The position numbers were made by a program, and so were the translations under genes. The notes under the pieces were generated by a model, which was not told where the DNA came from, did not search any database, and saw nothing but the letters and a program-made list of their open reading frames with translations. Positions 1-8,370 of a stretch of DNA of 64,000 nt are shown in pieces; the stretch's first letter is position 1, and each line of letters opens with the position of its first letter. This DNA comes from Synechococcus sp. Tobar12-5m-g (GTDB taxonomy: Bacteria; Cyanobacteriota; Cyanobacteriia; PCC-6307; Cyanobiaceae): positions 1-64,000 of the forward strand of contig NZ_JAGQBB010000007.1 of NCBI RefSeq assembly GCF_024345415.1. The letters are read 5' to 3'.

Positions 1-127
1 GGTTGACGGCATCCATGCGCTTGTTGCTGTCCGCAACGACCGAAGCCAGGGCATCGATCTGGGATGAGCTGAGGAATTCGCCGCGGGCATCAGCCTGGGC
101 AACGACCTTGGTGAAGGCGTCGAACAT
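1..127 (-). CDS. cpcB: Phycocyanin beta subunit, N-terminal part (cut by window edge)
   Basis: These are the first 42 codons of the beta chain of phycocyanin, the rod phycobiliprotein that passes light energy through the phycobilisome to the photosystems. The visible N-terminus, [18 protein letters not shown] followed by SSSQIDAL, is the hallmark opening of the family. The chromophore-binding cysteines lie beyond the window. The ATG is at 125-127, with GGAG 7 nt upstream on the minus strand. In this family cpcB is normally followed by cpcA and linker genes, which would lie to the left. Its promoter and leader must be in the gap up to the divergent transporter gene at 312. Confidence 0.95.
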   Translation of the reverse strand, partial: MFDAFTKVVAQADARGEFLSSSQIDALASVVADSNKRMDAVN

Positions 128-311
128 CAGGGGTCTCCGGGGTCCGGAAGAAAGGAGCAAGGAAACCTTGGACGATGGCGGCTGCGCTGTGTGGGTCCCT
201 TGACAAAAGGTCATTGAATCAGCCCGTGCCTGAATGCGCAGCACAGAACGCGTGGTCCGGGATGGCCGGGGTGCTCGAATGAGCAGCACCCTTCGCAGCC
301 GGCTGGGGGCC

Positions 312-1817
312 ATGGATCCAGGCGCCGCCATCAGAGAGGAGTTGCTGCGCCGTTGCCTGGAGCATGGCCTGCTGGTGACGATCTCAATGGCCCTGGCCCT
401 GGCGATCAGCCTGCCCCTGGGCCTCTGGATCAGCCGCAGCCCCCGCTGGGCCGGCCCCGTGCTCGCCGTGGTGAGTGCCATCCAGACAATCCCGAGCCTG
501 GCCATCTTCGGGGTGCTGATCTCGGTGCCGCTGGTGGGCGGCCTGGGGGCACGGCCAGCGATCGTGGCCCTCACCCTCTATGCGCTGCTGCCCCTGGTGC
601 AGGGCGTGGTCACGGGGCTGACCCAGGTGCCGGTGGGATTGAGGGAAGCGGCGATGGCCCTCGGACTCACCCCGGCGCAGCGGCTGTGGCATGTGGAGGT
701 GCCGGTCGCCCTGCCGGTGGTGATGGCCGGGGTGCGGGTGGCCACGGTGCTCACGATCGCGGTGGCGACGATCGCCGCAGCGATCGGGGCCGGAGGGCTG
801 GGGGTGTTCTTGTTCCGCGGCATCGCCACGGTCGACAACCGGCTGATCCTGCTGGGGGCAGTGCCGGCCGCCCTGATGGCCCTGCTGGCCGATTGGGCGC
901 TCGCCAGCCGCCGCAGGCTGGCCATCGGGCTAGCCCTGGGCCTGACCCTCTCGGCAGGGCTGTGGCTGAGTGGGCCGGCGGCCACGACGACGGTGGCGAT
1001 CGGCTCGAAGGCCTTCACGGAACAGCTGGTGCTGGGGGAGTTGCTGGCCCAGCAGATCGAAGCGGGCACCAACCTGGCGGTGCGGCGGGACTTTGGCCTC
1101 GGCGGCACCCAGATCTGCCAGCAGGCGGTGCGCTCCGGCCAGATTGCCGGCTATGTGGAGTACACCGGCACTGCCTGGGCTTCGGTTCTCAACCAGGCGC
1201 CCTTGCAATCCAAGCCGGGATTGGAGAGGGCCGGGGCGGTGTTCGAGCGGGCCCGGGCGCTGTACCGGCAGCGGTTCGATCTGGAGATGTTTCCATCCCT
1301 GGGCTTTCAGAACAGCTTCGCGATCCTGGTTCGCGCCGCCCAGGCCGAGGCGAACGGGTTGACCCGCCTCTCCCAGCTGGCGCCCCACGCGCCGCAATGG
1401 CGGGCGGGCTTCGGTTTTGAATTTCTGAACCGCCCCGATGGCTATGCCGGGCTGGCCCAGGTTTACGGTCTGCGCTTCAAGGAGCCGCCCCTGGCCATGG
1501 ATCTGGGCATCACCTACCGGGCCCTGGCCGAAGGACGGGTCGACCTGATCGCCGGAGATTCCACCAATGGCCTGATCGAGACCCTGGCCCTGAGGTCCCT
1601 CGCCGATGACCGTCACTACTTCCCCCCCTACCAAGCCGTGCCGGTGTTCAATGGCGCCGTGCTGCGTCGATTACCCAAGCTGGTACCGGTGATCGAAGCC
1701 CTTGCCGGCCAGGTCAGCGAAGTCGAGATGCGCCGGCTGAATGCCGCGGTGGATGGGCAGGGCCAGGCGGTGGCGGAGGTGGTGCGCCGCTTCCGCGCCG
1801 AGAAGGGTTGGGCCTGA
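312..1817 (+). CDS. Osmoprotectant (glycine betaine/choline type) ABC transporter, fused permease and substrate-binding protein
   Basis: One chain carries both the inner-membrane permease and the solute-binding domain of an OpuB/ProW-ProX type uptake system for quaternary amines. Residues about 15-215 hold the membrane helices with the EAA loop ([21 protein letters not shown]) that docks the ATPase. After a further hydrophobic segment, residues about 228-501 form the periplasmic OpuAC-type domain beginning [12 protein letters not shown], with [10 protein letters not shown] in the ligand cleft region. Fused permease/binding proteins are known in this family. No ATP-binding subunit is in the window. 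The ATG at 312 puts about 20 residues before the first helix; in-frame ATGs at 234 and 279 are alternatives. The substrate is inferred. Confidence 0.88.
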   Translation: MDPGAAIREELLRRCLEHGLLVTISMALALAISLPLGLWISRSPRWAGPVLAVVSAIQTIPSLAIFGVLISVPLVGGLGARPAIVALTLYALLPLVQGVVTGLTQVPVGLREAAMALGLTPAQRLWHVEVPVALPVVMAGVRVATVLTIAVATIAAAIGAGGLGVFLFRGIATVDNRLILLGAVPAALMALLADWALASRRRLAIGLALGLTLSAGLWLSGPAATTTVAIGSKAFTEQLVLGELLAQQIEAGTNLAVRRDFGLGGTQICQQAVRSGQIAGYVEYTGTAWASVLNQAPLQSKPGLERAGAVFERARALYRQRFDLEMFPSLGFQNSFAILVRAAQAEANGLTRLSQLAPHAPQWRAGFGFEFLNRPDGYAGLAQVYGLRFKEPPLAMDLGITYRALAEGRVDLIAGDSTNGLIETLALRSLADDRHYFPPYQAVPVFNGAVLRRLPKLVPVIEALAGQVSEVEMRRLNAAVDGQGQAVAEVVRRFRAEKGWA

Positions 1818-1887
1818 GCCCTGAATCGCCCCAGCAGGGCCAGGGGATCAGGATGGCCGCACAGCTGGCCTTTTCGCAACGGCCGCC

Positions 1888-2769
1888 ATGACAGTGATGT
1901 TGCTCCGGATCCACCACACCCTGCGGTTCCGCTACGACCGGCCGGTGTTCCTGGAGCCGATGACCGTGCGGCTCTCCCCCCGGCAGGACGCCACCCAGCA
2001 GAGGCTGCGCCATTCCCTGCGGGTGACGGCCGCACCGACCGGGACAGCGTGGACCATCGAGCCCGATGGCAACGAGGCCGCCGTGCTCTGGTTCAGCGAG
2101 GAACGCGACAACCTGGAGCTCACAGTGGAGTCGGAGGTGCGCACCCTGCGGGAGAACCCCTTCGACTGGATTTTCACCGACCCCCGGGCCCAGCGGCTAC
2201 CGCTGGCCTACGCCCCGGCCCTGGCCGCTTCGCTGGCTCCAGCACGGCCTGATCACGCCAGCCCCACCGTGGCGGCCTGGGCCGAGGGCCTGGCCGCCAC
2301 GGTGGATCGCTCCACCACCACCTTCCTGATCCATCTGTGCGATCAGATCCATGCCAGCTTCCACCACATCGGCCGGATGGATGGAGACCCCCAGACGCCG
2401 GAGAACACCCTCGAGAGCCGAACCGGCGCCTGCCGCGACACGGCCATGCTGTTCGTGGCAGCCTGCCGCAGCCAGGGGCTGGCCGCCCGGTTCGTGAGTG
2501 GGTATTCGATCCACCATCCGCCGGAGGTCACCGAACAGGAGCTTCACGCCTGGGCTGAGGTGTACCTGCCCGGGGGCGGCTGGCGGGGCTACGACCCGAG
2601 CCTCGGCCTCGCCGTCGCCGATGGGCACGTCGCCCTCGCCTCCGCGCCCGACCACCGGCTGGCCGCTCCGGTGGTGGGCAGCTACCGAGGCACCGGTGTG
2701 GGCTCGACGATGGATTACACGATCAGCATCGGACCGATCGCGTCTCCCTCCTGCTGCCCCCTGGCCTGA
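1888..2769 (+). CDS. Transglutaminase-like cysteine peptidase family protein
   Basis: This 293-residue protein has the layout of bacterial transglutaminase-like proteins: an N-terminal beta domain beginning LRIHHTLRFRYDRPV (residues 6-20), then the papain-like catalytic core. The likely triad is visible as Cys in RTGACRDTA, His in ELHAWAEVYLPGGGW and Asp in GYDPS. Relatives often sit next to alpha-E or circularly permuted ATP-grasp genes, but none is present here. The substrate is unknown; proteolysis or transamidation is an inference from the fold. The next feature is a convergent tRNA gene. Confidence 0.85.
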   Translation: MTVMLLRIHHTLRFRYDRPVFLEPMTVRLSPRQDATQQRLRHSLRVTAAPTGTAWTIEPDGNEAAVLWFSEERDNLELTVESEVRTLRENPFDWIFTDPRAQRLPLAYAPALAASLAPARPDHASPTVAAWAEGLAATVDRSTTTFLIHLCDQIHASFHHIGRMDGDPQTPENTLESRTGACRDTAMLFVAACRSQGLAARFVSGYSIHHPPEVTEQELHAWAEVYLPGGGWRGYDPSLGLAVADGHVALASAPDHRLAAPVVGSYRGTGVGSTMDYTISIGPIASPSCCPLA

Positions 2770-2794
2770 GGACAGAAGCACAGGGCAGCACAGC

Positions 2795-2818
2795 AAAAAG
2801 CCCCGACGAAGCGGGGCT
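2795..2818 (-). terminator. Rho-independent terminator of the tRNA-Pro gene
   Basis: On the minus strand AGCCCCG, a six-base loop CTTCGT, then CGGGGCT is followed by a run of five T (plus-strand A at 2795-2799). It lies 35 bases past the 3' end of tRNA-Pro. On the plus strand no T-run follows, so it serves the minus strand. Confidence 0.8.
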
Positions 2819-2852
2819 GAATGGGGAAAAAGCTGGAGTGAACCCGTTGACA

Positions 2853-2929
<77 letters not shown>

Positions 2930-2941
2930 AAAGGGAAGCTA

Positions 2942-3304
2942 TCACAGCTCCCGCGGCAGCCATTCCTCCCAGCGACGGCTGCGTTTGAGCCGCTTCAGGA
3001 TCCGGGCGGTGAGGCGCTCCCGGCTGAGGCCGGCATAGCCGCACAGCCGCAGGCGACAGGCCAGCAGGCGCAGGTCAGCCAGGTTCAGGCCCGCCAGGCG
3101 AAGTTCGGGCTGACGCCGCCAGGCACTGGCGCTCACGGGCATCGAATCGCCCCGCCGCTGGCCAGGCCAGCCCTGCAGGGCCCCATCCGCCATCCACTCC
3201 GGCACCAGCACGAACAACACGGCCAGCAGGCCGTAGAACTCGACCAAGCCTTTCGGCAAGGGGTGAAGGTGGCGTTTGGCCTCTGGGCCGGGGGGAGGAT
3301 CCAA
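2942..3304 (-). CDS. Conserved hypothetical protein
   Basis: A 120-residue protein with one hydrophobic stretch near the N-terminus (FYGLLAVLFVLVPEW, residues about 23-37) and a basic, helix-rich C-terminal half ending in ARILKRLKRSRRWEEWLPREL-like sequence. The motif LNLADLRLLACRLRLCGY resembles a small helical module, and I know similar short proteins in picocyanobacteria, but I cannot assign a function. It begins the minus-strand cluster that runs through 3311-3846 with gaps of only 5-6 nt, suggesting cotranscription. A cysteine pair in the C-terminal half (CRLRLC) could be structural. Confidence 0.65.
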   Translation of the reverse strand: MDPPPGPEAKRHLHPLPKGLVEFYGLLAVLFVLVPEWMADGALQGWPGQRRGDSMPVSASAWRRQPELRLAGLNLADLRLLACRLRLCGYAGLSRERLTARILKRLKRSRRWEEWLPREL

Positions 3305-3310
3305 GGCGGC

Positions 3311-3496
3311 TCAGAGCAGGGTGCCCTTTGGTTGCGGTGCCGGCGGCCGGGGAGCCTCCAGAGCGGGGGACTCCTTCCACAGGAAAGGCGTTTCCACCGG
3401 CCCATTCAAGCGGGCATACCAGAAGACCAGGGCGAACACCAGCCCGAAGGTGACGGCGATGGCCAGGAGGGCGGTGCGATCGGGGAGGGGTCCCAT
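3311..3496 (-). CDS. Small single-pass membrane protein
   Basis: A 61-residue protein with one clear transmembrane helix (LLAIAVTFGLVFALVFWYA, residues about 10-28) and a proline-rich C-terminal tail. The ATG at 3494-3496 is preferred over one 10 codons upstream because the upstream one would overlap the MliC-like gene. It lies 5 nt after that gene and 6 nt before the 120-residue unknown, so an operon is likely. Function unknown. Confidence 0.6.
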   Translation of the reverse strand: MGPLPDRTALLAIAVTFGLVFALVFWYARLNGPVETPFLWKESPALEAPRPPAPQPKGTLL

Positions 3497-3501
3497 GCCG
3501 T

Positions 3502-3846
3502 TCAAACCTGATCCGTGCGCAGGCAAAGAACCCGCTGGGGCAGCCGCTCCAGGGTGAGTTCATCACCCCTGAGGATCAGCCGCAGGGCGTCATTGCCGTA
3601 GCGGAGGCCAGGCAGGTCGGAGGGTTCGCGAAACAGGGTGGTGCTTGAGCGGCCGGAGATCAGGGCGGCCTGGGCATCGTTGCGCTCCAGCACCACCTTG
3701 TTGTTGTCACGGCAGAGAAAGCTTTCGCGGGTGTCGTAGTTCTCCCACCAGGGCGAGCCCATGGTTTGAGCCGGCCGCCCAGCCAACAGGGCCGAGCCGG
3801 TCAAGACGATCAGGATGGACCAGGGCGCCAACAACCAGGGTTTCAT
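3502..3846 (-). CDS. Secreted MliC-like (C-type lysozyme inhibitor) domain protein
   Basis: A 114-residue protein starting MKPWLLAPWSILIVLTGSALL, a signal peptide or anchor. The rest resembles the MliC/PliC fold: first Cys at 45 in SFLCRDNNKVVLERND, then AALISG, a central LRYGND corresponding to the family's GxRYxxGD loop, and a final Cys at 108. Known members are periplasmic or membrane-bound and plug the active site of lysozyme. The two cysteines match the conserved disulphide positions. The assignment rests on motif layout only. The longer open frame that continues upstream through msrA is a shadow. Gap to msrA is 16 nt. Confidence 0.6.
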   Translation of the reverse strand: MKPWLLAPWSILIVLTGSALLAGRPAQTMGSPWWENYDTRESFLCRDNNKVVLERNDAQAALISGRSSTTLFREPSDLPGLRYGNDALRLILRGDELTLERLPQRVLCLRTDQV

Positions 3847-3862
3847 CGTTCTGGAGGGGGCA

Positions 3863-4621
3863 TCAGAGGCGGATCGGCTCATTGGAACTGCGCAGCACAC
3901 AGTGCTGCACCGACCAGTCGTACTGATTCCAGACCTCACTCGGCAGGAGGAAGGCGCTGCCGGGGAAGGGGGTGAGCCTGACGCCGCTGGGACGGGCGGA
4001 GCAGTAGGGACGGCTGCCGGGGCGGGCCAGGTACTGCTGGTGGGGTGTTTCGGCAAAGTAGAACGGCTGGCCCACGGTGATCTCCGTGGTGATGGGACCG
4101 AAACCGGCGGCCTCCAGCTGCCCCTGGTAATGGGAGCGGCTGGCTTCGGCGAGAGCGAACTGAGCCAGGTCGCTCGCCACGATCGCCGAGCGGTACTGGC
4201 TGCCGGTGTCATGGCCCTGGGCCAGCCCCTGGGTGGGGTCATGGCATTCCCAGAACAGCTTGAGCAGATCGCTGAATCCCACCTGGGTGGTGTTCCAGAC
4301 AACCCGCACCACCTCCGTGTGGCCTGTGCGCCCCGAGCAAACCTCCTCGTAGGTGGGATTGAGGGTGTGCCCTGCGGCATAGCCCACCGCCGTGGTCACC
4401 ACTCCAGGCAGGCGCCAGAAACCCTTTTCCGCGCCCCAGAAGCAACCGCAGCCGAAGATGGCCGCCTCCTGGCCCTCCTGGAGCGGGGCCTGTATGTCGG
4501 TACCGAGCACCACATGGCGGGAGCCGGTGGCAATCGGCTTGGTGCGGCCCGGCAAGGCCTCAGCCGCGGTCACGATCCTCTGCTTGGGGCTGCTCGCCGT
4601 TGAACCGAAGAGACCGAACAC
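3863..4621 (-). CDS. msrA: Peptide methionine (S)-sulfoxide reductase
   Basis: This enzyme reduces methionine-S-sulfoxide in oxidised proteins. The catalytic motif GCFWG is at residues 59-63 with nucleophile Cys60; an extra Cys58 precedes it (GCGCFWGAEKGF). Further family blocks are GYAAGHTLNPTYEEVCSGRTGH, HDPTQGLAQGHDTGSQYRS and the ETPHQQYLARPGSRPYC region with a candidate resolving cysteine. At 252 residues it is longer than the compact E. coli form because of an N-terminal extension of about 50 residues common in cyanobacteria. It heads the minus-strand cluster with the MliC-like gene and small membrane proteins. Confidence 0.95.
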   Translation of the reverse strand: MFGLFGSTASSPKQRIVTAAEALPGRTKPIATGSRHVVLGTDIQAPLQEGQEAAIFGCGCFWGAEKGFWRLPGVVTTAVGYAAGHTLNPTYEEVCSGRTGHTEVVRVVWNTTQVGFSDLLKLFWECHDPTQGLAQGHDTGSQYRSAIVASDLAQFALAEASRSHYQGQLEAAGFGPITTEITVGQPFYFAETPHQQYLARPGSRPYCSARPSGVRLTPFPGSAFLLPSEVWNQYDWSVQHCVLRSSNEPIRL

Positions 4622-4645
4622 CGATCGAATGCCGCTCCTGCCAGC

Positions 4646-4909
4646 CTAGGCGGGGGTTTCGAGCGGCGCTGAAGGCTCCAGGGCGATGTGGTTCAGCAGG
4701 GTGGTCGTGAAGGCGAACAGCAGGAACGGCAGGGAGAGCACCAGGATCATGCCCACACCAACCAGGGCGAACAACGGTTTGCTCGAGCCCATCAGAGCAA
4801 GGCCGGCGGCCAGGCTCACGAAGATCACCACCATCCAGATCAGCACCTGGCCGTAGATGTCACCGAAGGTGAGCGTGCAGCGCAATTTGTAGGCCTTGGC
4901 GGGCTCCAT
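4646..4909 (-). CDS. Conserved two-helix membrane protein
   Basis: An 87-residue protein with two transmembrane segments (VLIWMVVIFVSLAAGLALM, residues about 22-40, and LFALVGVGMILVLSLPFLLF, about 46-66) and a short cytosolic start MEPAKAYKLRCTLTFG. I recognise no domain; proteins of this kind occur next to msrA in picocyanobacteria as far as I recall. It may be cotranscribed with msrA (24 nt upstream of its start). Function unknown. Confidence 0.65.
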   Translation of the reverse strand: MEPAKAYKLRCTLTFGDIYGQVLIWMVVIFVSLAAGLALMGSSKPLFALVGVGMILVLSLPFLLFAFTTTLLNHIALEPSAPLETPA

Positions 4910-4960
4910 GGCGAGCGCACTGGGTATCCCCAGCTAAGACGAGAAACCGGCGCGTGGGGG

Positions 4961-4988
4961 CCGGAATCAACAACTCGTTTGATTCGGG
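4961..4988. other. Imperfect hairpin between ABC exporter and small membrane protein
   Basis: GAATCAA (4964-4970) and TTGATTC (4979-4985) form a 7-bp stem with an 8-nt loop, extended by two C-G pairs after one mismatch. It lies just past the stop of the exporter gene at 5012. It has no adjacent T-run, so it is at best a weak terminator or RNA-stabilising hairpin. Confidence 0.35.
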
Positions 4989-5011
4989 CATGCTGATTTG
5001 GGCCTGCTGCT

Positions 5012-6760
5012 TCAGGCCAGCTGCAATTGCTCCTCCGCCTGCTGCCGCTCCCACAGCCGCCGGTAGGTACCCGGCACCTTCAGCAGGTCCTGATGGCGAC
5101 CCTGCTGCACCAGCCGGCCATCGTCGAGCACCAGCACCCGGTCACAGGCCGCCGCCGCCGAGAGCTGGTGGCTGATCATCAGGATCGTTCGGCCCTGCTG
5201 CTCCCGGATCGAGTCCAGGATCGCGGCGGCGGTGTTGTTGTCCACGCTGGCCAGGGCATCGTCGAGCACGAGCAAGGGGGCCTCCACCATCAGGGCACGG
5301 CCGAGGGCGGCCCGCTGTCGCTGCCCGCCGCTGAGGGTGATGCCCCGCTCCCCCACCAGGGTCTGATAGCCGTCGGGGAAACCGCGAATGTCGCCTTCCA
5401 GTCGGGCCTGCCGCGCCGCCTCCTCCACCAGGGGCAAAGGGGCCTCGGGGACCCCGTAGCGCAGGTTGTCGGCCAGGGTGGCGGTGAACAGGTAGCCCTC
5501 CTGAGGCACAAGCGCCACCTGGCGGCGCAGGGCCTCGAGGGCCAGGGCGGTGACATCGACCCCGTCAAGGAACAGGGTGCGCTCAGGCACCTCCACCATG
5601 CGACCGAGAGCCCTGGCCAGGGTGGTCTTGCCGGATCCCACCGGCCCCACCACGGCCACCAGTTCACCGGGATGGATCCGAAAGCTCACATCGCTGAGGG
5701 CCTCCCGCTGGGCGCCGTCGTAGCGAACGCTGAGGCCCCGGGCCTCAACGGCACCCCGCCCCCCGACCGCCGCCGGTTCGGGCCGGACGGGCGAGACCAC
5801 CCGGGGCTGCCTGGAGAGGAGCTCCTCCACCCGCTCCAGGCTCACCTGGCCGGTCTGGAAGGTGTTGAGGGTGAAACCGAGCAGGGCCGTGGGGAACACC
5901 AGTCGCTCCACGAAGAGGATCAGGGCCACCAGGTTGCCGATGCTCAGGCGGCCGCTCTCGAGCTGGCCGCTGCCGAAGGCCAGCAGCAGCAGCAGGCTGA
6001 TCGAGGAGATCCCCTCCAGCAGCGGAAACAGGGTGCTGCGGGTGCGAGCCAGGGAGAGGGCTGAATCGCGGTAGTGGCGGTTGCGCCGGGCAAAGGCCTC
6101 CTGCTCGGTGTGTTCCTGGCCGTAGATCTTGATGGCGCTGATGCCGGAGAGGTCCTCCTGGATCAGGTCGCTGAGGCTGGCCAGGGATTCCTGCTGGCGC
6201 CGTTGCTGGCGCATCATGCGGCCCCCGAACAGGCGGACCACCATCAGCATTCCCGGGTAGAGGCCGAGGGCCGCCAGGGTGAGCAGGGGGTCGATCATCA
6301 GCATCGCCGGCACCGTGAGGGCATAGGCCAGGGCGGTGTTGGTGAGGCTGAGCATGGCGAAACCGAGCAGCCGCCTCACGTTCTCCACATCGCTGGTGGA
6401 GCGGCTGATCACATCGCCGCTTCCGGTGGTCTGCACCCAGCCAGGTTCCTGGCGGAGCATGTGCTCGAACACCTGCTGGCGCAGGCTGGCTTCCACCTGT
6501 CGGCCGACCCCGAACACCAGCATCCGCGAAACCAGCCGGGCCACCCCCATCAAGGAGGCCAGCACAACGATCCAGCCGGCCTGACGCAGCACGGCCGAGA
6601 TGGCGAAGCCGTCGTGAAGGTCATCGATCACGCCGCGGACCATCAGCGGGATGGTGACACTGAGCAGGTTCACCACCAGCAGCGCCGCGGCCCCCTGGAG
6701 CAGCACCTTGCGGTGGGGGCGTAGGTACTTCCAGAGCAGGCCGGGGCGGATGGCGGCCAT
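5012..6760 (-). CDS. ABC exporter half-transporter (MdlB/MsbA type)
   Basis: A 582-residue fusion of a six-helix transmembrane domain (residues about 1-310) with a C-terminal ATPase, the standard design of homodimeric type IV exporters for lipids, peptides or drugs. The ATPase shows Walker A GPVGSGKTTL, the signature LSGGQRQR, Walker B LLVLDDALASVD and the switch histidine in ISHQLS. The chosen ATG at 6758-6760 gives MAAIRPGLLWKYLRPHRKVLL, the usual opening. The open frame upstream to 7324 is non-coding shadow. Substrate cannot be told from sequence. Confidence 0.93.
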   Translation of the reverse strand: MAAIRPGLLWKYLRPHRKVLLQGAAALLVVNLLSVTIPLMVRGVIDDLHDGFAISAVLRQAGWIVVLASLMGVARLVSRMLVFGVGRQVEASLRQQVFEHMLRQEPGWVQTTGSGDVISRSTSDVENVRRLLGFAMLSLTNTALAYALTVPAMLMIDPLLTLAALGLYPGMLMVVRLFGGRMMRQQRRQQESLASLSDLIQEDLSGISAIKIYGQEHTEQEAFARRNRHYRDSALSLARTRSTLFPLLEGISSISLLLLLAFGSGQLESGRLSIGNLVALILFVERLVFPTALLGFTLNTFQTGQVSLERVEELLSRQPRVVSPVRPEPAAVGGRGAVEARGLSVRYDGAQREALSDVSFRIHPGELVAVVGPVGSGKTTLARALGRMVEVPERTLFLDGVDVTALALEALRRQVALVPQEGYLFTATLADNLRYGVPEAPLPLVEEAARQARLEGDIRGFPDGYQTLVGERGITLSGGQRQRAALGRALMVEAPLLVLDDALASVDNNTAAAILDSIREQQGRTILMISHQLSAAAACDRVLVLDDGRLVQQGRHQDLLKVPGTYRRLWERQQAEEQLQLA

Positions 6761-6841
6761 GGAACGGGGCAAGGGACCCCAACCTACGAATCCAGCCACC
6801 GGTGCGAGAGTCGGCGGCCGCCTGCCTTTGCCGGGGATTCG

Positions 6842-7168
6842 ATGACCGACCGCGACCAAGGGGAACCCCAGGCCCATCCGCTCTACGACACGGACCGGAG
6901 CGTGGTGGACCGGCTGCTGGCGCTGGAGCGGCCCGCTGAGGGTGATCTGGTGGATCTGGCCCGGCTGCTGATGCGCTACGAGGGCTTTCCCGGTGCCGAC
7001 GATCTGCAGCGGGATCTGGCCAAGAGCCTGAGCCACTGGGGCCTGAACCTGGAGCAGTTGCATCAGCGCACCCGGGCGATCTGGGCCGCCGGTCACCGCC
7101 CCGGCATGGCGGCCGGAGCCGAAGCGGTCGGCAGCGGTTTCGATACGGCCGCCCAGGACAGCCCCTGA
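6842..7168 (+). CDS. DUF3288 family protein
   Basis: A 108-residue cyanobacteria-specific protein. The motifs HPLYDTDRSVVDRLL and LARLLMRYEGFPGADDLQRDL are the hallmark of DUF3288, a soluble helical family of unknown role. It is divergent from the ABC exporter (81 nt apart) and is followed by a strong intrinsic terminator at 7232-7263, so it is probably a single-gene unit. Confidence 0.85.
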   Translation: MTDRDQGEPQAHPLYDTDRSVVDRLLALERPAEGDLVDLARLLMRYEGFPGADDLQRDLAKSLSHWGLNLEQLHQRTRAIWAAGHRPGMAAGAEAVGSGFDTAAQDSP

Positions 7169-7231
7169 GCCGCTCTGGTATTGGTCAGATTCCCCGTTCC
7201 CGGGTGATAGTGGAGGCGTCCCCATCACCCG

Positions 7232-7263
7232 GCCCGGCGTGCCTTGCACCCGGGCTTTTTTTT
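7232..7263 (+). terminator. Strong Rho-independent terminator upstream of trpD
   Basis: GCCCGG (7232-7237) pairs with CCGGGC (7250-7255), and inside it GTGC (7239-7242) pairs with GCAC (7246-7249) around loop CTT, leaving only C7238 bulged. Eight T follow (7256-7263). It ends the DUF3288 transcript. Because it lies 52 nt before the trpD ATG, an attenuation role is conceivable but I see no Trp-rich leader peptide. Confidence 0.9.
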
Positions 7264-7314
7264 GGCCGCCAGCCCGCTGCGGCTGTCTACGCTCGGGCTC
7301 CTGAACGCCGATCG

Positions 7315-8370
7315 ATGGCCCCAACGACCGCCTGGCCTGGCCTGCTCGACGCCCTGCTGGAAGGGGTTGGCCTGGGGGAGGGCGAAGCCACCGCCTTGAT
7401 GCAGGGCTGGCTCGATGGACAGATCGAACCGGAACTCACCGGTGCCCTGCTGGCCGCCCTACGGGCCAAGGGGGTCAGTGGCACCGAGCTGGCAGCCATG
7501 GCCCGGGTGCTGCGCAACGCCGTTGTCCTGCCCTGTGAGCGCCCCCCCCTCCTGCTGGTGGACACCTGCGGGACGGGCGGCGATGGCGCCGGCAGCTTCA
7601 ACATCTCCACCGCCGTGGCATTCGTGGCCGCCGCCTGCGGTGCCAGCGTCGCCAAGCACGGCAACCGCAGCGCCAGCGGCAAGGTGGGCTCCGCCGATGT
7701 GCTCGAAGCCCTCGGCCTCAACCTCCAGGCTCCCGCCGAAACCGTGGTCGGCGCCCTGCCCGGCAGTGGCGTCACCTTCCTGTTCGCCCCCGGCTGGCAT
7801 CCGGCCCTGGTCGGCCTGGCGCCGCTGCGTCGATGCCTGGGCATTCGCACGGTGTTCAACCTGCTCGGACCCCTGGTCAACCCCCTGCGGCCCGAAGCCC
7901 AGGTGGTGGGAGTCGCCCGCCCCGAGCTGCTCGAGCCGATGGCCGAGGCCCTGGTTCACCTGGGGCTGGAGCGGGCCGTCGTCGTCCACGGCCACGGCGG
8001 CCTCGACGAGGCCTCCCTCTCTGGTGCCAGCGAGCTGCGGCTGGTGGAGCAGGGGGCGATTCGTCGCCAGCTGATCGACCCGGCGGCGATGGGCCTCGAG
8101 TTTGCCCCGCTGGAGGCCCTGGCCGGCGGTGATCTCGAGACCAACCGACACATTCTCGAAACCGTGCTGCGCGGTGGCGGCAGTGCCCCGCAACGGGATG
8201 TGGTGGCCCTGAACACGGCCATGGTGCTGTGGGCCGCCGGTCGCGCCCCTTCGCTGCAGGAGGGCCTGGATCTGGCCCGCGCCAGCCTGGCCGCCGGGGC
8301 CGGCTGGCAGCGGTTGCTGTCCCTGCGCCAGGCCCTGGATCCCTTGCCCGAGGTGGCTGCTGCGGGATGA
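7315..8370 (+). CDS. trpD: Anthranilate phosphoribosyltransferase
   Basis: Transfers the phosphoribosyl group of PRPP to anthranilate in the second committed step of tryptophan synthesis. The 351-residue protein has the PRPP loop GTGGD at residues 86-90 followed by GAGSFNIST, the KHGNRS metal/anthranilate motif, and [18 protein letters not shown] 7315 gives [15 protein letters not shown]; an in-frame start at 7204 would begin before the terminator and is rejected. The stop overlaps the carA start by 4 nt (ATGA), so the two are translationally coupled. Confidence 0.96.
   Translation: MAPTTAWPGLLDALLEGVGLGEGEATALMQGWLDGQIEPELTGALLAALRAKGVSGTELAAMARVLRNAVVLPCERPPLLLVDTCGTGGDGAGSFNISTAVAFVAAACGASVAKHGNRSASGKVGSADVLEALGLNLQAPAETVVGALPGSGVTFLFAPGWHPALVGLAPLRRCLGIRTVFNLLGPLVNPLRPEAQVVGVARPELLEPMAEALVHLGLERAVVVHGHGGLDEASLSGASELRLVEQGAIRRQLIDPAAMGLEFAPLEALAGGDLETNRHILETVLRGGGSAPQRDVVALNTAMVLWAAGRAPSLQEGLDLARASLAAGAGWQRLLSLRQALDPLPEVAAAG

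Noticed and set aside
1855-1874. GGCC...GGCC plus TTTT after the osmolyte transporter as a terminator
   Set aside because: The stem is only 4 bp, too weak to support.
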